Assembly (NCBI GenBank): GCA_001972305.1 | Contig: BDDD01001576.1 | Location: 124,001-188,000, forward strand | Direction of reading: 5' to 3' | Length of the DNA: 64,000 bases | Source of the DNA: Cephalotus follicularis | Taxonomy: Eukaryota > Streptophyta > Magnoliopsida > Oxalidales > Cephalotaceae | In this document: piece by piece, positions 45,075 through 56,370 of the stretch | How the letters are laid out: each line of letters opens with the position of its first letter | Position numbering within the stretch: position 1 is the first letter of the stretch | Position numbers and translations under genes: made by a program | Notes under the pieces: generated by a model | What the model was told of the DNA's origin: nothing | The model's input: the letters and a program-made list of their open reading frames with translations, nothing else | Databases searched by the model: none

Positions 45075-46844
45075 ATGAATAACAAAACTAGAAACCATGA
45101 TGATGTCTCCGAATTTAAGGTACCATTTTTTCGTGGTGATGATTTTCCCTATTGGAAAAGTCGTATGGAGATTTACCTTAAGTCTAGAGACTTCAAGAAT
45201 TGGCTTAGTGTAAAAAATGGTCCTCACATCCCCATGAAAATAAATGATAAAAATGAATGCGTTGCTAAAACGGATGATGAATGGGATGATGATGACTTCA
45301 AAAAATTGACCATAGATAACAAGGCCCTAAATATTTTGCTTGTGTCTTTAGATAAGGCCGAATATAATCTTGTTAGTATATGCACCTCCGCACATGAAGT
45401 ATGGAAATTGATCATCCTCACCCATGAGAGTACCGAGAAAGTTAAAAATGCCAAACTTGCTTTTTTGAATAGAGACTATGAGTTATTTAAAATGCAACCA
45501 AACGAATCTATCAAAAATTTATATAATCATTTGCTTGATATCACTAATGCTCTTCTTGGCCTTGGAAAGGTATTTGGCAAAGATGAACTCGTTAGGAAAT
45601 TGCTCGGGTGCCTTAACGATGAGTGAGAACCAAAGGTCATGGTAATTGATGAGTCGAAGGACCTAAAGGTTATGGAGATCGAAGAACTTCTTGGCTCCCT
45701 CATGATTCATGAGGTGAAAGTGAACAAGAAATCCGCCAACCTTGTGGAGAAAAAGACTCAAGAAGAAAGGAGGAAGGATATTGCCCTCAAAAGCACTCAC
45801 AAAGAAGAAATCTCGAGTGTTGAGGAGCTAGAAGAAGAAGACTATGTTCTCTTTGCGAAACGATTCACAAAATTCGCAAAGATGAATAAAGCTAGACATT
45901 TTCAAAAGAAAAAACCCCAACAAGGGAGAAGGAAGCAAGATGGATCCTCCTACTTGCTTTGAGTGCAACAAACCGGGACACATTAAGGTGGATTGTCCTC
46001 AATTGAAAAAGAAGAAGATCTTCAAGAAGAAAGCTCTCAAAGCATGGCATTTAAGTGATGATGACTCTTCCAATGATGAAGACACCGAGCAAGTTGCCAA
46101 CCTTTACTTCATGGCATCGACTGACAACGAGGAAAGCGATAATGAGGTAGACGATTCTTACACCTTTGGTGAATTAAAATTTGCTTTTGATGAATTGCTT
46201 ATAGAATTTAAAAAGAAATGCTCTCAATACTCGTCACTTAAGAAAAATGTGGCTAGCATTGAAAATGAAAAGGACTTGCTAGTTATTGAAAATTAGCATT
46301 TGAAAAATGATATTAGCATTGTAGAACATGTAGTTGCTAAAAAGGTTGATTGTGTAGTTAAACCTACTTCGTGTAATAACATTGATCTAGAAAAGGAAGT
46401 AGAATCTCTTAAAGAAAAGAATGTGAACCTAGAGAAATCCTTTAGTAAATTCACATTAGGTAGCAAGAAATTAGAGGAAATGCTTGCTAATCAAAAACCT
46501 TGCCTTGATAAAACCGGTAAAGGATATGCTCCTTTAGAAGTTAAAACAAAATTGAAGAATGCTAAAACAAGACCCTCTCGAACATATTGTCACAAGGTAG
46601 GACATGTAGTTAGCAAATATTCTAAAAGGATTGCTCATTCTCAATTCCATGTCCATTCTCATGCTTGACCTTCCACACATCATCACACTTCTACTTTAAG
46701 CCAAGTATGGGTTCCTAAAGGAACTATAAAACAAAAATGTAACTTTAATGGACCCAATAAACAATGGGTACCAAGATCAAAATCGTTTAACATTTTTGTA
46801 GGTGGAAAGATGTTTGCAAGCAAACCACACGGAGGAAGAACCAT
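45075..46844 (+). pseudogene. gag: Co4 gag
   Basis: Starts MNNKTRNHDDVSEFKVPFFR at 45075 with the conserved FPYWKSRMEIYLKSRD. Gag blocks follow: WDDDDFKKLTIDNKALNILL, EVWKLIILTHESTEKVKNAK and ELFKMQPNESIKNLYNHLLD. A TGA at 45624-45626 interrupts, same frame continuing at 45639. A frameshift near 45940 precedes the knuckle CFECNKPGHIKVDC (45955-45996). A TAG at 46294-46296 and a TGA at 46666-46668 interrupt the downstream coiled, Lys/Glu-rich part. A second, degenerate knuckle (YCHKVGHVVSKYSK) lies near 46586-46627. The sequence then reads SQVWVPKGT until Gy7 inserts at 46844. Confidence 0.9.
46840..46844 (+). repeat. Gy7 target-site duplication, left copy
   Basis: ACCAT, repeated exactly at 61282-61286. 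It interrupts Co4 between gag and protease. Confidence 0.95.
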
Positions 46845-47425
46845 TGTAACGCCCCGAATTTCATAAATAATTATTATGAAATTGGTGCGTGCACGATCGT
46901 AATAAAATCGATAGAGCCCAGAGTACTGAAAAGGCATTATGCATTTAAGCCGTAATCGTCTTAGCTAAGACGGCTAATAAAACCTATTTTTAATGCGCGA
47001 CAATAAAGCCCGAATGCTCGCAATATTATTGCGATTATTTTGGTGGTCGTTTGGATAATTTATGTCGCGATTCGCGGAAAAATGGGGACCCAGACTTTAG
47101 TATTTTACCAGTAAATACTAAAGGGAAGATAAGAGAATAAAGGGAGGGAGAGACCACACACGGGAGCATCACGCGCCCGTGCAAGAAAAGAACAGCAGGC
47201 GCTCTGCGCGCCTACCCAGGGAGAGAAAGCGAGAGAGATTGAGAGAGAGATCGGAGCAGAGGGAGAGAGATCGCGCCGGAGCCAGCTACCGGACAGGGAG
47301 AGCGTGGTGGTCAACCCAGGCACGCCACCGACCGGTAATTTCTTCCCCCTCCTTCTCTTTTTCTTCTTTTTCCTTTCTTCCCTGTCGTTGTTCGCGCAAG
47401 CTACCGGCGTTCCAGGCGCCGTTAG
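46845..47425 (+). repeat. Gy7 5' LTR, left piece
   Basis: It matches 58250-58829 closely. It includes a GC-rich, GA-repeat-rich stretch (47140-47330). It is broken after CCGTTAG by the start of Gy8. The next 1.5 kb of the LTR, present at 58830-60338, is missing from this copy. Overlapping open frames on both strands (47105-47555) are LTR. Confidence 0.92.
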
Positions 47426-47759
47426 TGTAACACCCCCGATTCGGAACCGGGATCACTCCCGATTCGGGATCGGTGTGTCACACAAAACTGAACTAAAAAC
47501 ATATCAAGATTTTAATCTTAATCATCATCAATACATGATGGTTCTAAAAATCTAAAAACATGTATCATCTTGGAACATAAACTGAATCTGACACATAATC
47601 TGAAAACTTTGTAATAAACAAAAAATCACAATACTGTTTAGATAACTAGCCTATACAAGACCATAACACTACTAAAAACATAACCAGATCAAACTCCTAG
47701 ATGATCCTCTGACATAGGGTAACTCTCTCATCACACTTGCCCATGCTGTCCCTGAAAAC
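47426..47759 (-). repeat. Gy8 LTR copy 1, truncated
   Basis: It matches the first 334 bases of the full LTR at 49054 (TGTAACACCCCCGATTCGG) with more differences than copies 2 and 3 have between them. It breaks after CCTGAAAACCT into interior sequence. A possible flank pentamer is GTTAG, with no partner. Confidence 0.88.
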
Positions 47760-48440
47760 CTGCGGAACAATCAGTTATAAATGGGCTCAGCCCTCAGTAA
47801 ACCACAATTTAAGTCCGAATCATCATTCCAATCTCTCAAATGTGAACTCATGCATATCCAATACATCAACATACATCTCATAAGCACTGCCACATGTCGG
47901 CAGGTCGATAACTGAATAAACATATCTCTTAAGTTACCTCTTATACATAACAATTCTCATAAATCTATACAGTTTAGTTTATAAACAAAAGGCACTCTTT
48001 ACAAATCATATAAATAAATCCATATCCATATCCATTATCATAAGCAGTGAATGTGTGCAGAAGTGTAGCAGATATATATAATATCGATAATGTGAGATGC
48101 ATATATAGCATAAAAAAAATGTGAACAATGTCATATCATATCCATAAAAGCCATAACACAACCTATCATCAGTAAATCCACCATATGTCATCATCCAAAG
48201 CTTTTTATCCCATATCAATCCATGACCGTGCTATATCAATTACATTTCATATCCGTTTGCGGTCCATATCCATTTACAATCCATATCCGTTTATGATTCA
48301 TAGCTATATAGCACTCCACTAGGAATCTAGATGTAAACTCCATATGTAGTTAAGGTCGAGGGGTTGAATAAATACATATACTGTCCCACACCAGCATATA
48401 TAAGTAGTTAACTATCACATCGGTCCATTCACAAACTATT

Positions 48441-48620
48441 TTGAGCATCCATGCAATGCCCATCCATTCAATAACAGTCCATCCGATCACTAACCGTTCA
48501 ATAACGACCCATTCGATCACTATCTGATCAATAACGATCCATTCGATCACTGTCCGTTCGATAACGGGTCACACGATCACTATTTGTTCAATAACTGTCC
48601 TAAACGATACGATGCGATCG
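48441..48620 (-). repeat. 30-bp period tandem repeat, Gy8 interior copy 1
   Basis: ATAAC recurs at 48471, 48501, 48531, 48561 and 48591, exactly every 30 bases, within units of the form TTCAATAACGACCCATTCG followed by ATCAC and variable bases. The same array is at 53202-53381, and a related 30-bp array in opposite orientation lies in Gy7 (56371-56610). Confidence 0.9.
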
Positions 48621-49036
48621 ATAACGATACACTAGCATCCATACACTATCCATTCACAATGACCATTCATATTCTATCTCGATCAACCACTATTCGATAC
48701 GGAAGCTATTCAGACAAGACTTATGCCTTTCGGCCCATTCGATCCATCGCTTAGCATTACGGCTCGTTCTGTCGGTCTTTTAATCGCTATACAGTTGGCT
48801 CATATCGTGCATCCTCTTGTGAAACAACTGACTCATCTTCCGGATTAACATTCCTTAGTCGTCAGACTCTTCGTGCCATCAAAAAAACAAAACCGAAACG
48901 GAGTAAAACAAATAGAGTCAGAAAACTGGAATACAAAGGACATATCGAAACGACTCTTAAGGAATAGCCGTAACCCAAATGTCAACCCATCTCACAGGTC
49001 AAACCTAGATAGGTCTTCTAAGGAAAGAAAAACTTA

Positions 49037-49049
49037 TTCTCTGATACCA
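49037..49049 (-). promoter_or_regulatory. Gy8 primer-binding site, copy 1
   Basis: The complement is TGGTATCAGAGAA, four bases from the LTR edge TGTAACACC. The second copy is at 53798-53810. Confidence 0.85.
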
Positions 49050-49053
49050 TAAC

Positions 49054-51776
49054 TGTAACACCCCCGATTCGGAACCGGGATCACTCTCGATTCAGGATCG
49101 GTGTGTCACACAAAACTGAACTAAAAACATATCAAGATTTTAATCTTAATCATCATCAATACGTGGTGGTTCTAAAAATCTAAAAACATGTATCATCTTG
49201 GAACATAAACTGAATCTGAAACATAATCTGAAAACTGTCATAAACCAAAAATCACAATACTGTTTAGATAACTGGCCTATACACGACCATAACACTACTA
49301 AAAACATAACCAGATCAAACTCCTAGATGATCCTCTGACATACGGTAACTCTCTCATCACACTTGCCCATGCTGTCCCTGAAAACCTACCGCATGGAAAA
49401 CAAAAACGTGGCTGAGCAAACCTCAGTACAGATATAGAGTCATAAAATAGTTTATGAACAGTTTATGAAACAAATCAATAACGAAATAACATAAATACGA
49501 ATCAAAACAGATACGAATCAAAACAGAACAGTTACGAAACAAAACAGAACAGTTACGAATCATAACAGATCAGTTACGAATCAAAACAGAACAGTTACGA
49601 AACAAAACAGAACAGTTACGAATCATAACAGATCAGTTACGAATCATAACAGAACGAAACAAAACTGTATCCGAAACAAAGCAGTTTACCAAAACGAAAC
49701 AGTATCCGAAACAAAACAATATCATGCTCAATACAGTATCTGAAACAAACACGATACGATACAAAACATTTCATGAAATGAAACACTCTACGAAACAGAA
49801 TAGAACAATTTACGGAACAAAAGAAAATGGTTTATGAACAGTACGAAACAAACAGCTTACGGAACGAAACAAAACATTAAACGATAAACGATAATTTGAA
49901 AGCAGTAAGATTTCAAAGTAAACACAAAACAGAAATCTTAAGCAATAAATTAGTTGAAACGTTCTTTGAAGTCACATATGAATTTTCATAAAAATCAAAT
50001 CCATAACTTTCAACACGTATGACAAACCTTTCAAAACATAAGTTCCATACTGAGCCACATAACATATCACATAACATAAATTTGGCAAGGGAGTAGCTAA
50101 TTCCACATGCCCACTAGAATTGAAGTGTACGACATTACACAGTCAATTCTCACATAACACATATCCGATCACACATCGGATCACATATCTGATCACATCT
50201 CAGATCACATAAACTAGAATCGATTCATACGCCTCTATCATACATAGCGGATCCACAAATCCACCTCATAGGATTTGTTCATATACTTAGAGACGTCATA
50301 GTCTGATCACACTGCTACGGAAGTGTCACGTCCCCGTGCCAGGCCTACGGTGTGCCTATGGTATGCCCCATAGGTGGGTACAATACTCAGTATTCATTTC
50401 AAAAATATTGATTTATAAAAATCAATTTAAAATCACATAAATTATGTTTTCACAAAACATATCGAAAAACCGCTCACAACGGTATCATAACATACATTTC
50501 ATAACATATCGTATCATTTCATAATCAGAAATCAACTCATTTATTTCCACCATAAAAGAGATGATCATAACATAACATATCATACCGTATCGTAGCATAA
50601 AAATAAAGTCAGGAACATTTAAATTCATAAAATGTCAAAAACCGACTTTATTTTCGAAACATGTCAAAACCATAAAACATTTCCAAGTTCATAAACGAAG
50701 AAGCATAGCAAAACTGTTTTTAGTTCGAAATTTCAGATAGCCAAGGAACAGAAAATCCGTACATATCCATTAGGCAATAAAACGGGTTTTATTCAATCAA
50801 AAACCGATCGATGTTAACCAAGAAAGGGAATTCATACCAAATACAGAATCTGAAATTATCTCAAGTAGAATCAGAAGGATAGCCAAGAAAGGGAATCCAT
50901 ACCAAATACAGAATCTGAAATTATCTTAATAAAATCAGAAGGATATCAAAGAAAGAAGGACATCCGTACTTCATTTACTAAAACAAAACCGAATTTAACC
51001 CAACAATACCGAAGGAGATATCAAGGAACGAAACATGTCTGTCACGCGTCGCCAGTCAGACGCACTGAGGGTCCGATCTGGAGAGTTTGAGGTCGGTGAT
51101 CACGAATCCATGGCGCGTTTGCCATGAAACCGCCGCGTTTGGCCGGAACAGACGCCTTTGACCGTTGTTGACTATGTCGCCGATCTGCTTTTTCAGCATC
51201 GCCAAGGGTCGAGGCTGGTCGGGTTCGCTTCCTGTCGTCGCTAGGATGCCGAATATGTCCTTGGCTTGTCGTGCCGATCACCGGAGCGGGAGAATCGACG
51301 CCAAACAGGTCCGGGAGAGAGAAGACGTCGCGCATGCCGTTGGAGACGTCGGCCGATGCAGGGGTTGGGTGCGGTGGACTCAGGACGTTGCGAGGGTTCG
51401 ACCGGTGTCTTTGCCGGCGCCATATCGGTGCCGACGGTGATGGCAGAGGGTGAGAAGGGAGAGAGAACGAGAGAGAGAGAGGTTGGCCGGGAGAGAGAGA
51501 GAGAAACAATTTTTTTGACATAAAACTAGGGTTTTTGACTTCTAAAAATGCTGAAAATGGGTTTTAACACAAAAAATAAAAAGCCAAAAATTATTTTTTT
51601 ATCTATTCATAGACTTAATATCAAAACCCACTAGGCTAAGGCCAAAACCCGCTTAGCCTAGCCAAAAGCAAAACAAACCAAAAACGGGCAGTCCACAAAC
51701 CGAAAAAAAAATCGACAGCCCACATAAAATAGCTTAAAAAGCCCGAAAATTCTATACGAAAAAACAGGATATTACA
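49054..51776 (-). repeat. Gy8 LTR copy 2, full length
   Basis: TGTAACACCCCC to GGATATTACA, 2723 bp. It contains a 21-bp period array at 49510-49660, AT-rich middle sequence, and a GC-rich, (GA)n-bearing segment at 51030-51530. The segment gives open frames on both strands (for example 51042-51521 on -), but no domain is recognisable. The right edge is followed by a polypurine tract. Confidence 0.9.
49510..49660 (+). repeat. 21-bp tandem repeat in Gy8 LTR
   Basis: GTTACGAA starts at 49531, 49552, 49573, 49594, 49615 and 49636: exactly 21-base steps. Units alternate between AAACAAAACAGAACA and ATCATAACAGATCA types. The array is repeated at 54271-54421. Less regular CGAAACAAAAC words continue to about 49870. 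Confidence 0.92.
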
Positions 51777-51793
51777 TTTCCACCCCCCTTAAA
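51777..51793 (-). promoter_or_regulatory. Gy8 polypurine tract
   Basis: The complement is TTTAAGGGGGGTGGAAA directly before the LTR TGTAAT. It supports LTR copy 2 acting as the 3' LTR for the interior to its right. Confidence 0.85.
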
Positions 51794-53797
51794 AAGATTT
51801 CGTCCCGAAATCTAAACAACTACTAACCTGAAGCAAACAGATTATCTCAACGGAACACACCATATCGTATCAGCGAAAACCTCAAACAATATGTAAAAAC
51901 AGTATGGATAACCATTACAAACCATACCGTTAGGATTTCCCAAAAATTGGGCATGATGTATTCGTTTATCGGACTCCATGCCACCTGATAAACCACAGTT
52001 TATATGTTTGGAGATCAATTCTCATATCTCATCATAATCTATATATTGGGGTTCAACCCGCACCAGACTACATCACAACTAAATCAAATATACCATTTGC
52101 ACGCGAAGGACAGTCCTTTCAATACTCTCAAAGATTGGCTTAATCATATCCAATAATATCATAACCATCCAAAAGATAATCATGTCAAATAAATAATCAA
52201 TTGAGTACATTCTAACTCTTATAATCTCCCAAAAATTGGGCATGTAGTATTCGTTTATCGGACATATGCCCCCTGNNNNNNNNNNNNNNNNNNNNNNNNN
52301 NNNNNNNNNNNNNNNNNNNNNNNNNNNNNNNNNNNNNNNNNNNNNNNNNNNNNNNNNNNNNNNNNNNNNNNNNNNNNNNNNNNNNNNNNNNNNNNNNNNN
52401 NNNNNNNNNNNNNNNNNNNNNNNNNNNNNNNNNNNNNNNNNNNNNNNNNNNNNNNNNNNNNNNNNNNNNNNNNNNNNNNNNNNNNNNNNNNNNNNNNNNN
52501 NNNNNNNNNNNNNNNNNNNNNNNNNNNNNNNNNNNTTATAAATGGGCTCAGCCCTCAGTAAACCACAATTTAAGTCTGAATCATCATTCCAATCTCTCAA
52601 GTATGAACCCATGCATATCCAATACATCCACATACATCTCATAAGCACTGCCACATGTCGGCAGGTCGATAACTGAATAAACATATCTCTTAAGTTACCT
52701 CTTATACATAACAATTCTCATAAATCTATACAGTTTAGTTTATAAACAAAAGGCACTCTTTACAAATCATATAAATAAATCCATATCCATATCCATTATC
52801 ATAAGCAGTGAATGTGTGCAGAAGTGTAGCAGATATATATAATATCGATAATGTGAGATGCATATATAGCATAAAAAAAATGTGAACAATGTCATATCAT
52901 ATCCATAAAAGCCATAACACAACCTATCATCAGTAAATCCACCATATGTCATCATCCAAAGCTTTTTATCCCATATCAATCCATGACCGTGCTATATCAA
53001 TTACATTTCATATCCGTTTGCGGTCCATATCCATTTACAATCCATATCCGTTTATGATTCATAGCTATATAGCACTCCACTAGGAATCTAGATGTAAACT
53101 CCATATGTAGTTAAGGTCGAGGGGTTGAATAAATACATATACTGTCCCACACCAGCATATATAAGTAGTTAACTATCACATCGGTCCATTCACAAACTAT
53201 TTTGAGCATCCATGCAATGCCCATCCATTCAATAACAGTCCATCCGATCACTAACCGTTCAATAACGACCCATTCGATCACTATCTGATCAATAACGATC
53301 CATTCGATCACTGTCCGTTCGATAACGGGTCACACGATCACTATTTGTTCAATAACTGTCCTAAACGATACGATGCGATCGATAACGATACACTAGCATC
53401 CATACACTATCCATTCACAATGACCATTCATATTCTATCTCGATCAACCACTATTCGATACGGAAGCTATTCAGACAAGACTTATGCCTTTCGGCCCATT
53501 CGATCCATCGCTTAGCATTACGGCTCGTTCTGTCGGTCTTTTAATCGCTATACAGTTGGCTCATATCGTGCATCCTCTTGTGAAACAACTGACTCATCTT
53601 CCGGATTAACATTCCTTAGTCGTCAGACTCTTCGTGCCATCAAAAAAACAAAACCGAAACGGAGTAAAACAAATAGAGTCAGAAAACTGGAATACAAAGG
53701 ACATATCGAAACGACTCTTAAGGAATAGCCGTAACCCAAATGTCAACCCATCTCACAGGTCAAACCTAGATAGGTCTTCTAAGGAAAGAAAAACTTA
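51794..53797 (-). other. Gy8 interior, no intact gene
   Basis: About 2 kb including the gap. The region 51960-52090 is the complement of the Gy7 interior near 57320-57450 (TTTATCAGGTGGCATGGAGT on the Gy7 strand). No gag, protease, RT or integrase frame is open. The long frame apparently crossing 52079-52714 exists only because it passes through Ns. Confidence 0.82.
52276..52535. other. assembly gap (260 N)
   Basis: A run of 260 unknown bases. In the homologous Gy7 interior (about 57560-57625, opposite strand) the flanking sequences are only some 60 bases apart, so the gap length is not necessarily real. Sequence right of the gap begins where the 4761-offset duplication begins. Confidence 1.
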
Positions 53798-54626
53798 TTC
53801 TCTGATACCATAACTGTAACACCCCCGATTCGGAACCGGGATCACTCTCGATTCAGGATCGGTGTGTCACACAAAACTGAACTAAAAACATATCAAGATT
53901 TTAATCTTAATCATCATCAATACGTGGTGGTTCTAAAAATCTAAAAACATGTATCATCTTGGAACATAAACTGAATCTGAAACATAATCTGAAAACTGTC
54001 ATAAACCAAAAATCACAATACTGTTTAGATAACTGGCCTATACACGACCATAACACTACTAAAAACATAACCAGATCAAACTCCTAGATGATCCTCTGAC
54101 ATACGGTAACTCTCTCATCACACTTGCCCATGCTGTCCCTGAAAACCTACCGCATGGAAAACAAAAACGTGGCTGAGCAAACCTCAGTACAGATATAGAG
54201 TCATAAAATAGTTTATGAACAGTTTATGAAACAAATCAATAACGAAATAACATAAATACGAATCAAAACAGATACGAATCAAAACAGAACAGTTACGAAA
54301 CAAAACAGAACAGTTACGAATCATAACAGATCAGTTACGAATCAAAACAGAACAGTTACGAAACAAAACAGAACAGTTACGAATCATAACAGATCAGTTA
54401 CGAATCATAACAGAACGAAACAAAACTGTATCCGAAACAAAGCAGTTTACCAAAACGAAACAGTATCCGAAACAAAACAATATCATGCTCAATACAGTAT
54501 CTGAAACAAACACGATACGATACAAAACATTTCATGAAACGAAACACTCTACGAAACAGAATAGAACAATTTACGGAACAGAAGAAAATGGTTTATGAAC
54601 AGTATGAAACAAATAGCTTACGGAAT
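52536..54626 (+). repeat. duplicated segment, copy 2
   Basis: Near-identical to 47775-49865. It includes the 30-bp array at 53202-53381, the PBS at 53798-53810, the LTR start at 53815 and the 21-bp array at 54271-54421. It ends at about 54625 in CTTACGGAA, where Gy7 LTR sequence resumes. Confidence 0.93.
53815..54625 (-). repeat. Gy8 LTR copy 3, truncated
   Basis: The first ~811 bases of the Gy8 LTR, differing from copy 2 at only a few positions (for example ATGAAACG against ATGAAATG, GTATGAAAC against GTACGAAAC). It is truncated where it meets the Gy7 LTR. Confidence 0.9.
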
Positions 54627-55556
54627 TAATTTTGATAGGAAAGTATTATTTCCAGTACTTTATAAACTACTTGGAAACGATTTGAAAGGAATTAATTTGT
54701 TGATTGTGATTGATGCCGTACTGGCTGGGGTGACGGAGTGTCACTGATGGATGGTGGCGGGGTGTTCTCCTAGGTGCCAGGAGATGGCCAGGGACGCCCA
54801 AGTACAATGTTACCTGACACATAGTGCGGGTAGCACAGGTTACCATGTTTGCTGAACACAGCGTGCGAGCATTCATGAGTTTGATTTGTTGCCTTACTTC
54901 GTGACCCGGGAGTCGGGGGCCAGAGTAAGAGTACGACGTCGGGGCCAGGAGATGGCGGCGCTCTTCGTACCAATTCGTTTGGATTGATTTTGTCCTTTGA
55001 GACATGATTGATGATTTGTTGGTTGTAGCCATTTGGCATGTTTGCACCTCTTGGCATATATGTATATACATATGTTTGTGTACGTGTGGTGATATATATA
55101 TATATATTGCATCATGAGTGCATTCATTTCATGACATTCATTATCACTGACCTTGAATTACATTTATGATTTAGCTGAGTGAGGACAAAGGCTAACCCCC
55201 TACTATTGCAGATTGATGCAGTGACCTGGATATCGACTGTGCGCGGCGAATCTGTGGGGAGATGGAGTTTTGTTATTAAATAAATGTTGTAACATGTATT
55301 GAGACCAGTATTATTTTGTATTTATGTATCATGGTGTTGAACAACTTTTGATCACGCCCCGTTTGAGGGCTTTTTGACAATGGTTCAATGATGTTAGTTG
55401 TTGGAATCGTGTGGTATGGGACACATGATTCAGGTTGTTGTTCAGCTTATCATTAAATGCTTCCGCAGTTGTTGATGGGATTGATGTTTTTTATTTTATC
55501 GTATTTTTATAAGCTGAATATTTGTGTTAAATTGCCATGACTTATGGGGTGTGACA
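54626..55556 (+). repeat. Gy7 5' LTR, right piece
   Basis: It matches 60339-61281 from TTTTGATA onward and ends GGGGTGTGACA before the PBS. A (TA)n run at 55092-55107 is a TATA candidate, conserved at 60801-60818. The module TTAGCTGAGTGAGGACAAAG follows at about 55172. Small frames at 54667-55127 recur in the 3' LTR and have no domain. Confidence 0.92.
55092..55107 (+). promoter_or_regulatory. candidate TATA element, Gy7 LTR
   Basis: ATATATATATATATAT about 80 bases upstream of the CTGAGTGAGGAC module. The same arrangement is in the 3' LTR (60801-60818) and, less perfectly, in Gy3 and Gy4. Promoter role is inferred. Confidence 0.45.
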
Positions 55557-55560
55557 ACAG

Positions 55561-55572
55561 TGGTATCAGAGC
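55561..55572 (+). promoter_or_regulatory. Gy7 primer-binding site
   Basis: TGGTATCAGAGC, exact initiator tRNA-Met form, four bases after the LTR end. Confidence 0.95.
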
Positions 55573-55720
55573 TTATATTCCTTTTATAAGCTATCGCTGG
55601 GATACTATCCTCGGCAACTAAATAATTGGATGAAGGAACTTGTCCAGGCTAATAGGTTCCTTGGCAATTAACAATTGTTTCCTTGAGATGATTAATCATC
55701 ATCTTCCTTAAAGGAAACAA

Positions 55721-55930
55721 AATGGATGGAAGGATAAAACGCAGAAGGCCTTGAGCCGCTAATGGAAATGTTCCTAAGGAAGTAAATGACAGAACGGACC
55801 TTATGAGCCGTATAGCGGATTACTTGCAGTAGTAGATGGCTGCGGATGCTGCAAACATGGTGGATACGCATCGATTGTACGCACAAGCATAGCCAAGGCA
55901 CGTGGTTCCTGACCATGTTGTGCGGCATGA
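55721..55930 (+). pseudogene. gag: Gy7 vestigial gag N-terminus
   Basis: From the ATG at 55722 the frame reads MDGRIKRRRP, a TGA, then LMSRIADYLQ, two stops (TAG TAG), MAADAANMVDTHRLYAQA, a stop and PRHVVPDHVVRHD. This parallels the Gy4 and Gy5 gag starts (MDRRR..., DYFQQ, YYAQ..PRHRAPDH). The following gag core and zinc knuckle are absent. It is a relic showing descent from a chromovirus like Gy4. Confidence 0.8.
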
Positions 55931-56370
55931 TAGAAAACGTTTTGGAAGAGCCTGATATGAACGTAGATACCTAGAGTGATGACGTCGACGCCTAAAGGAT
56001 GGTGTTGATGCCAATAGCCCTGTTTCGGTGAAACTGCCCAGTTTCGCATGGATCTCTATTCCGATTGAGATTAGGCTAATGTTTAAGCCTCCAAAATAGT
56101 GCCTAAGGCTGCCAAGCAGTCTAGATTTGCCAGGAAGGCAGACCTCAAGGAGGCAGACCTCCCAAAATCCTTCGGGATACATCGAAAGAAGTGACAGTGA
56201 GGGCTATGGACTGTATAGCGGTTGAGTGACCGACCGAATGAGCCATAGTGGCTAAGAGATCGATCGAAGGAGCCGAAAGGCATAAGTGTTGTCAGAAAAG
56301 TTTCCGTATCGAATATTCGTTGATCGGAATAGAATATGGGTGGTCATTGCGAATGGCTAGTGTATTGTTA
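55931..56370 (+). other. Gy7 interior, non-coding
   Basis: Starts after the gag vestige. It has GACGTCGACGCC/GTTGATGCC words at 55979-56012 and a short duplicated phrase (AGGCAGACCTC, twice, about 56140-56160). The part from 56190 matches the complement of Gy8 interior near 48700-48780. No domain. Confidence 0.75.

Larger units (their letters stand above)
47775..49865 (+). repeat. duplicated segment, copy 1
   Basis: Interior plus the first ~810 bp of a Gy8 LTR, almost identical to 52536-54626 with a constant offset of 4761 and scattered single-base differences (for example around 47838-47875 against 52599-52636). The two short - strand frames at 48006-48218 and 48350-48550 are repeated unchanged at 52767-52979 and 53111-53311; neither has a domain. 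Confidence 0.93.
47426..54625 (-). mobile_element. Gy8: - strand gypsy-like LTR ladder in the Gy7 LTR
   Basis: Three LTR copies and two interiors in the order LTR (47426-47759, truncated), interior (47760-49053), LTR (49054-51776, full, 2723 bp), interior (51777-53814, with an assembly gap), LTR (53815-54625, truncated). Each LTR begins TGTAACACCCCC. PBS complements lie before the second and third LTRs, and a polypurine tract lies after the full LTR, so all are - strand. No gag or pol domain is open. Interior sequence is the complement-like relative of the Gy7 interior. The pattern fits unequal LTR recombination, but the duplication may be partly an assembly product. Confidence 0.82.

Noticed and set aside
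51042-51521. A 159-codon - strand frame that could be a Pro-rich protein.
   Set aside because: It lies in an LTR, overlaps long frames on both strands as expected of GC-rich sequence, and has no recognisable domain.
49054-51776. A solo LTR reading for the full Gy8 LTR.
   Set aside because: It has a PBS on one side, a polypurine tract on the other and no target duplication, so it is the shared middle LTR of an array.
52079-52714. A 211-codon - strand open frame.
   Set aside because: It is open only because it runs through 260 Ns; the flanking parts have no domain.
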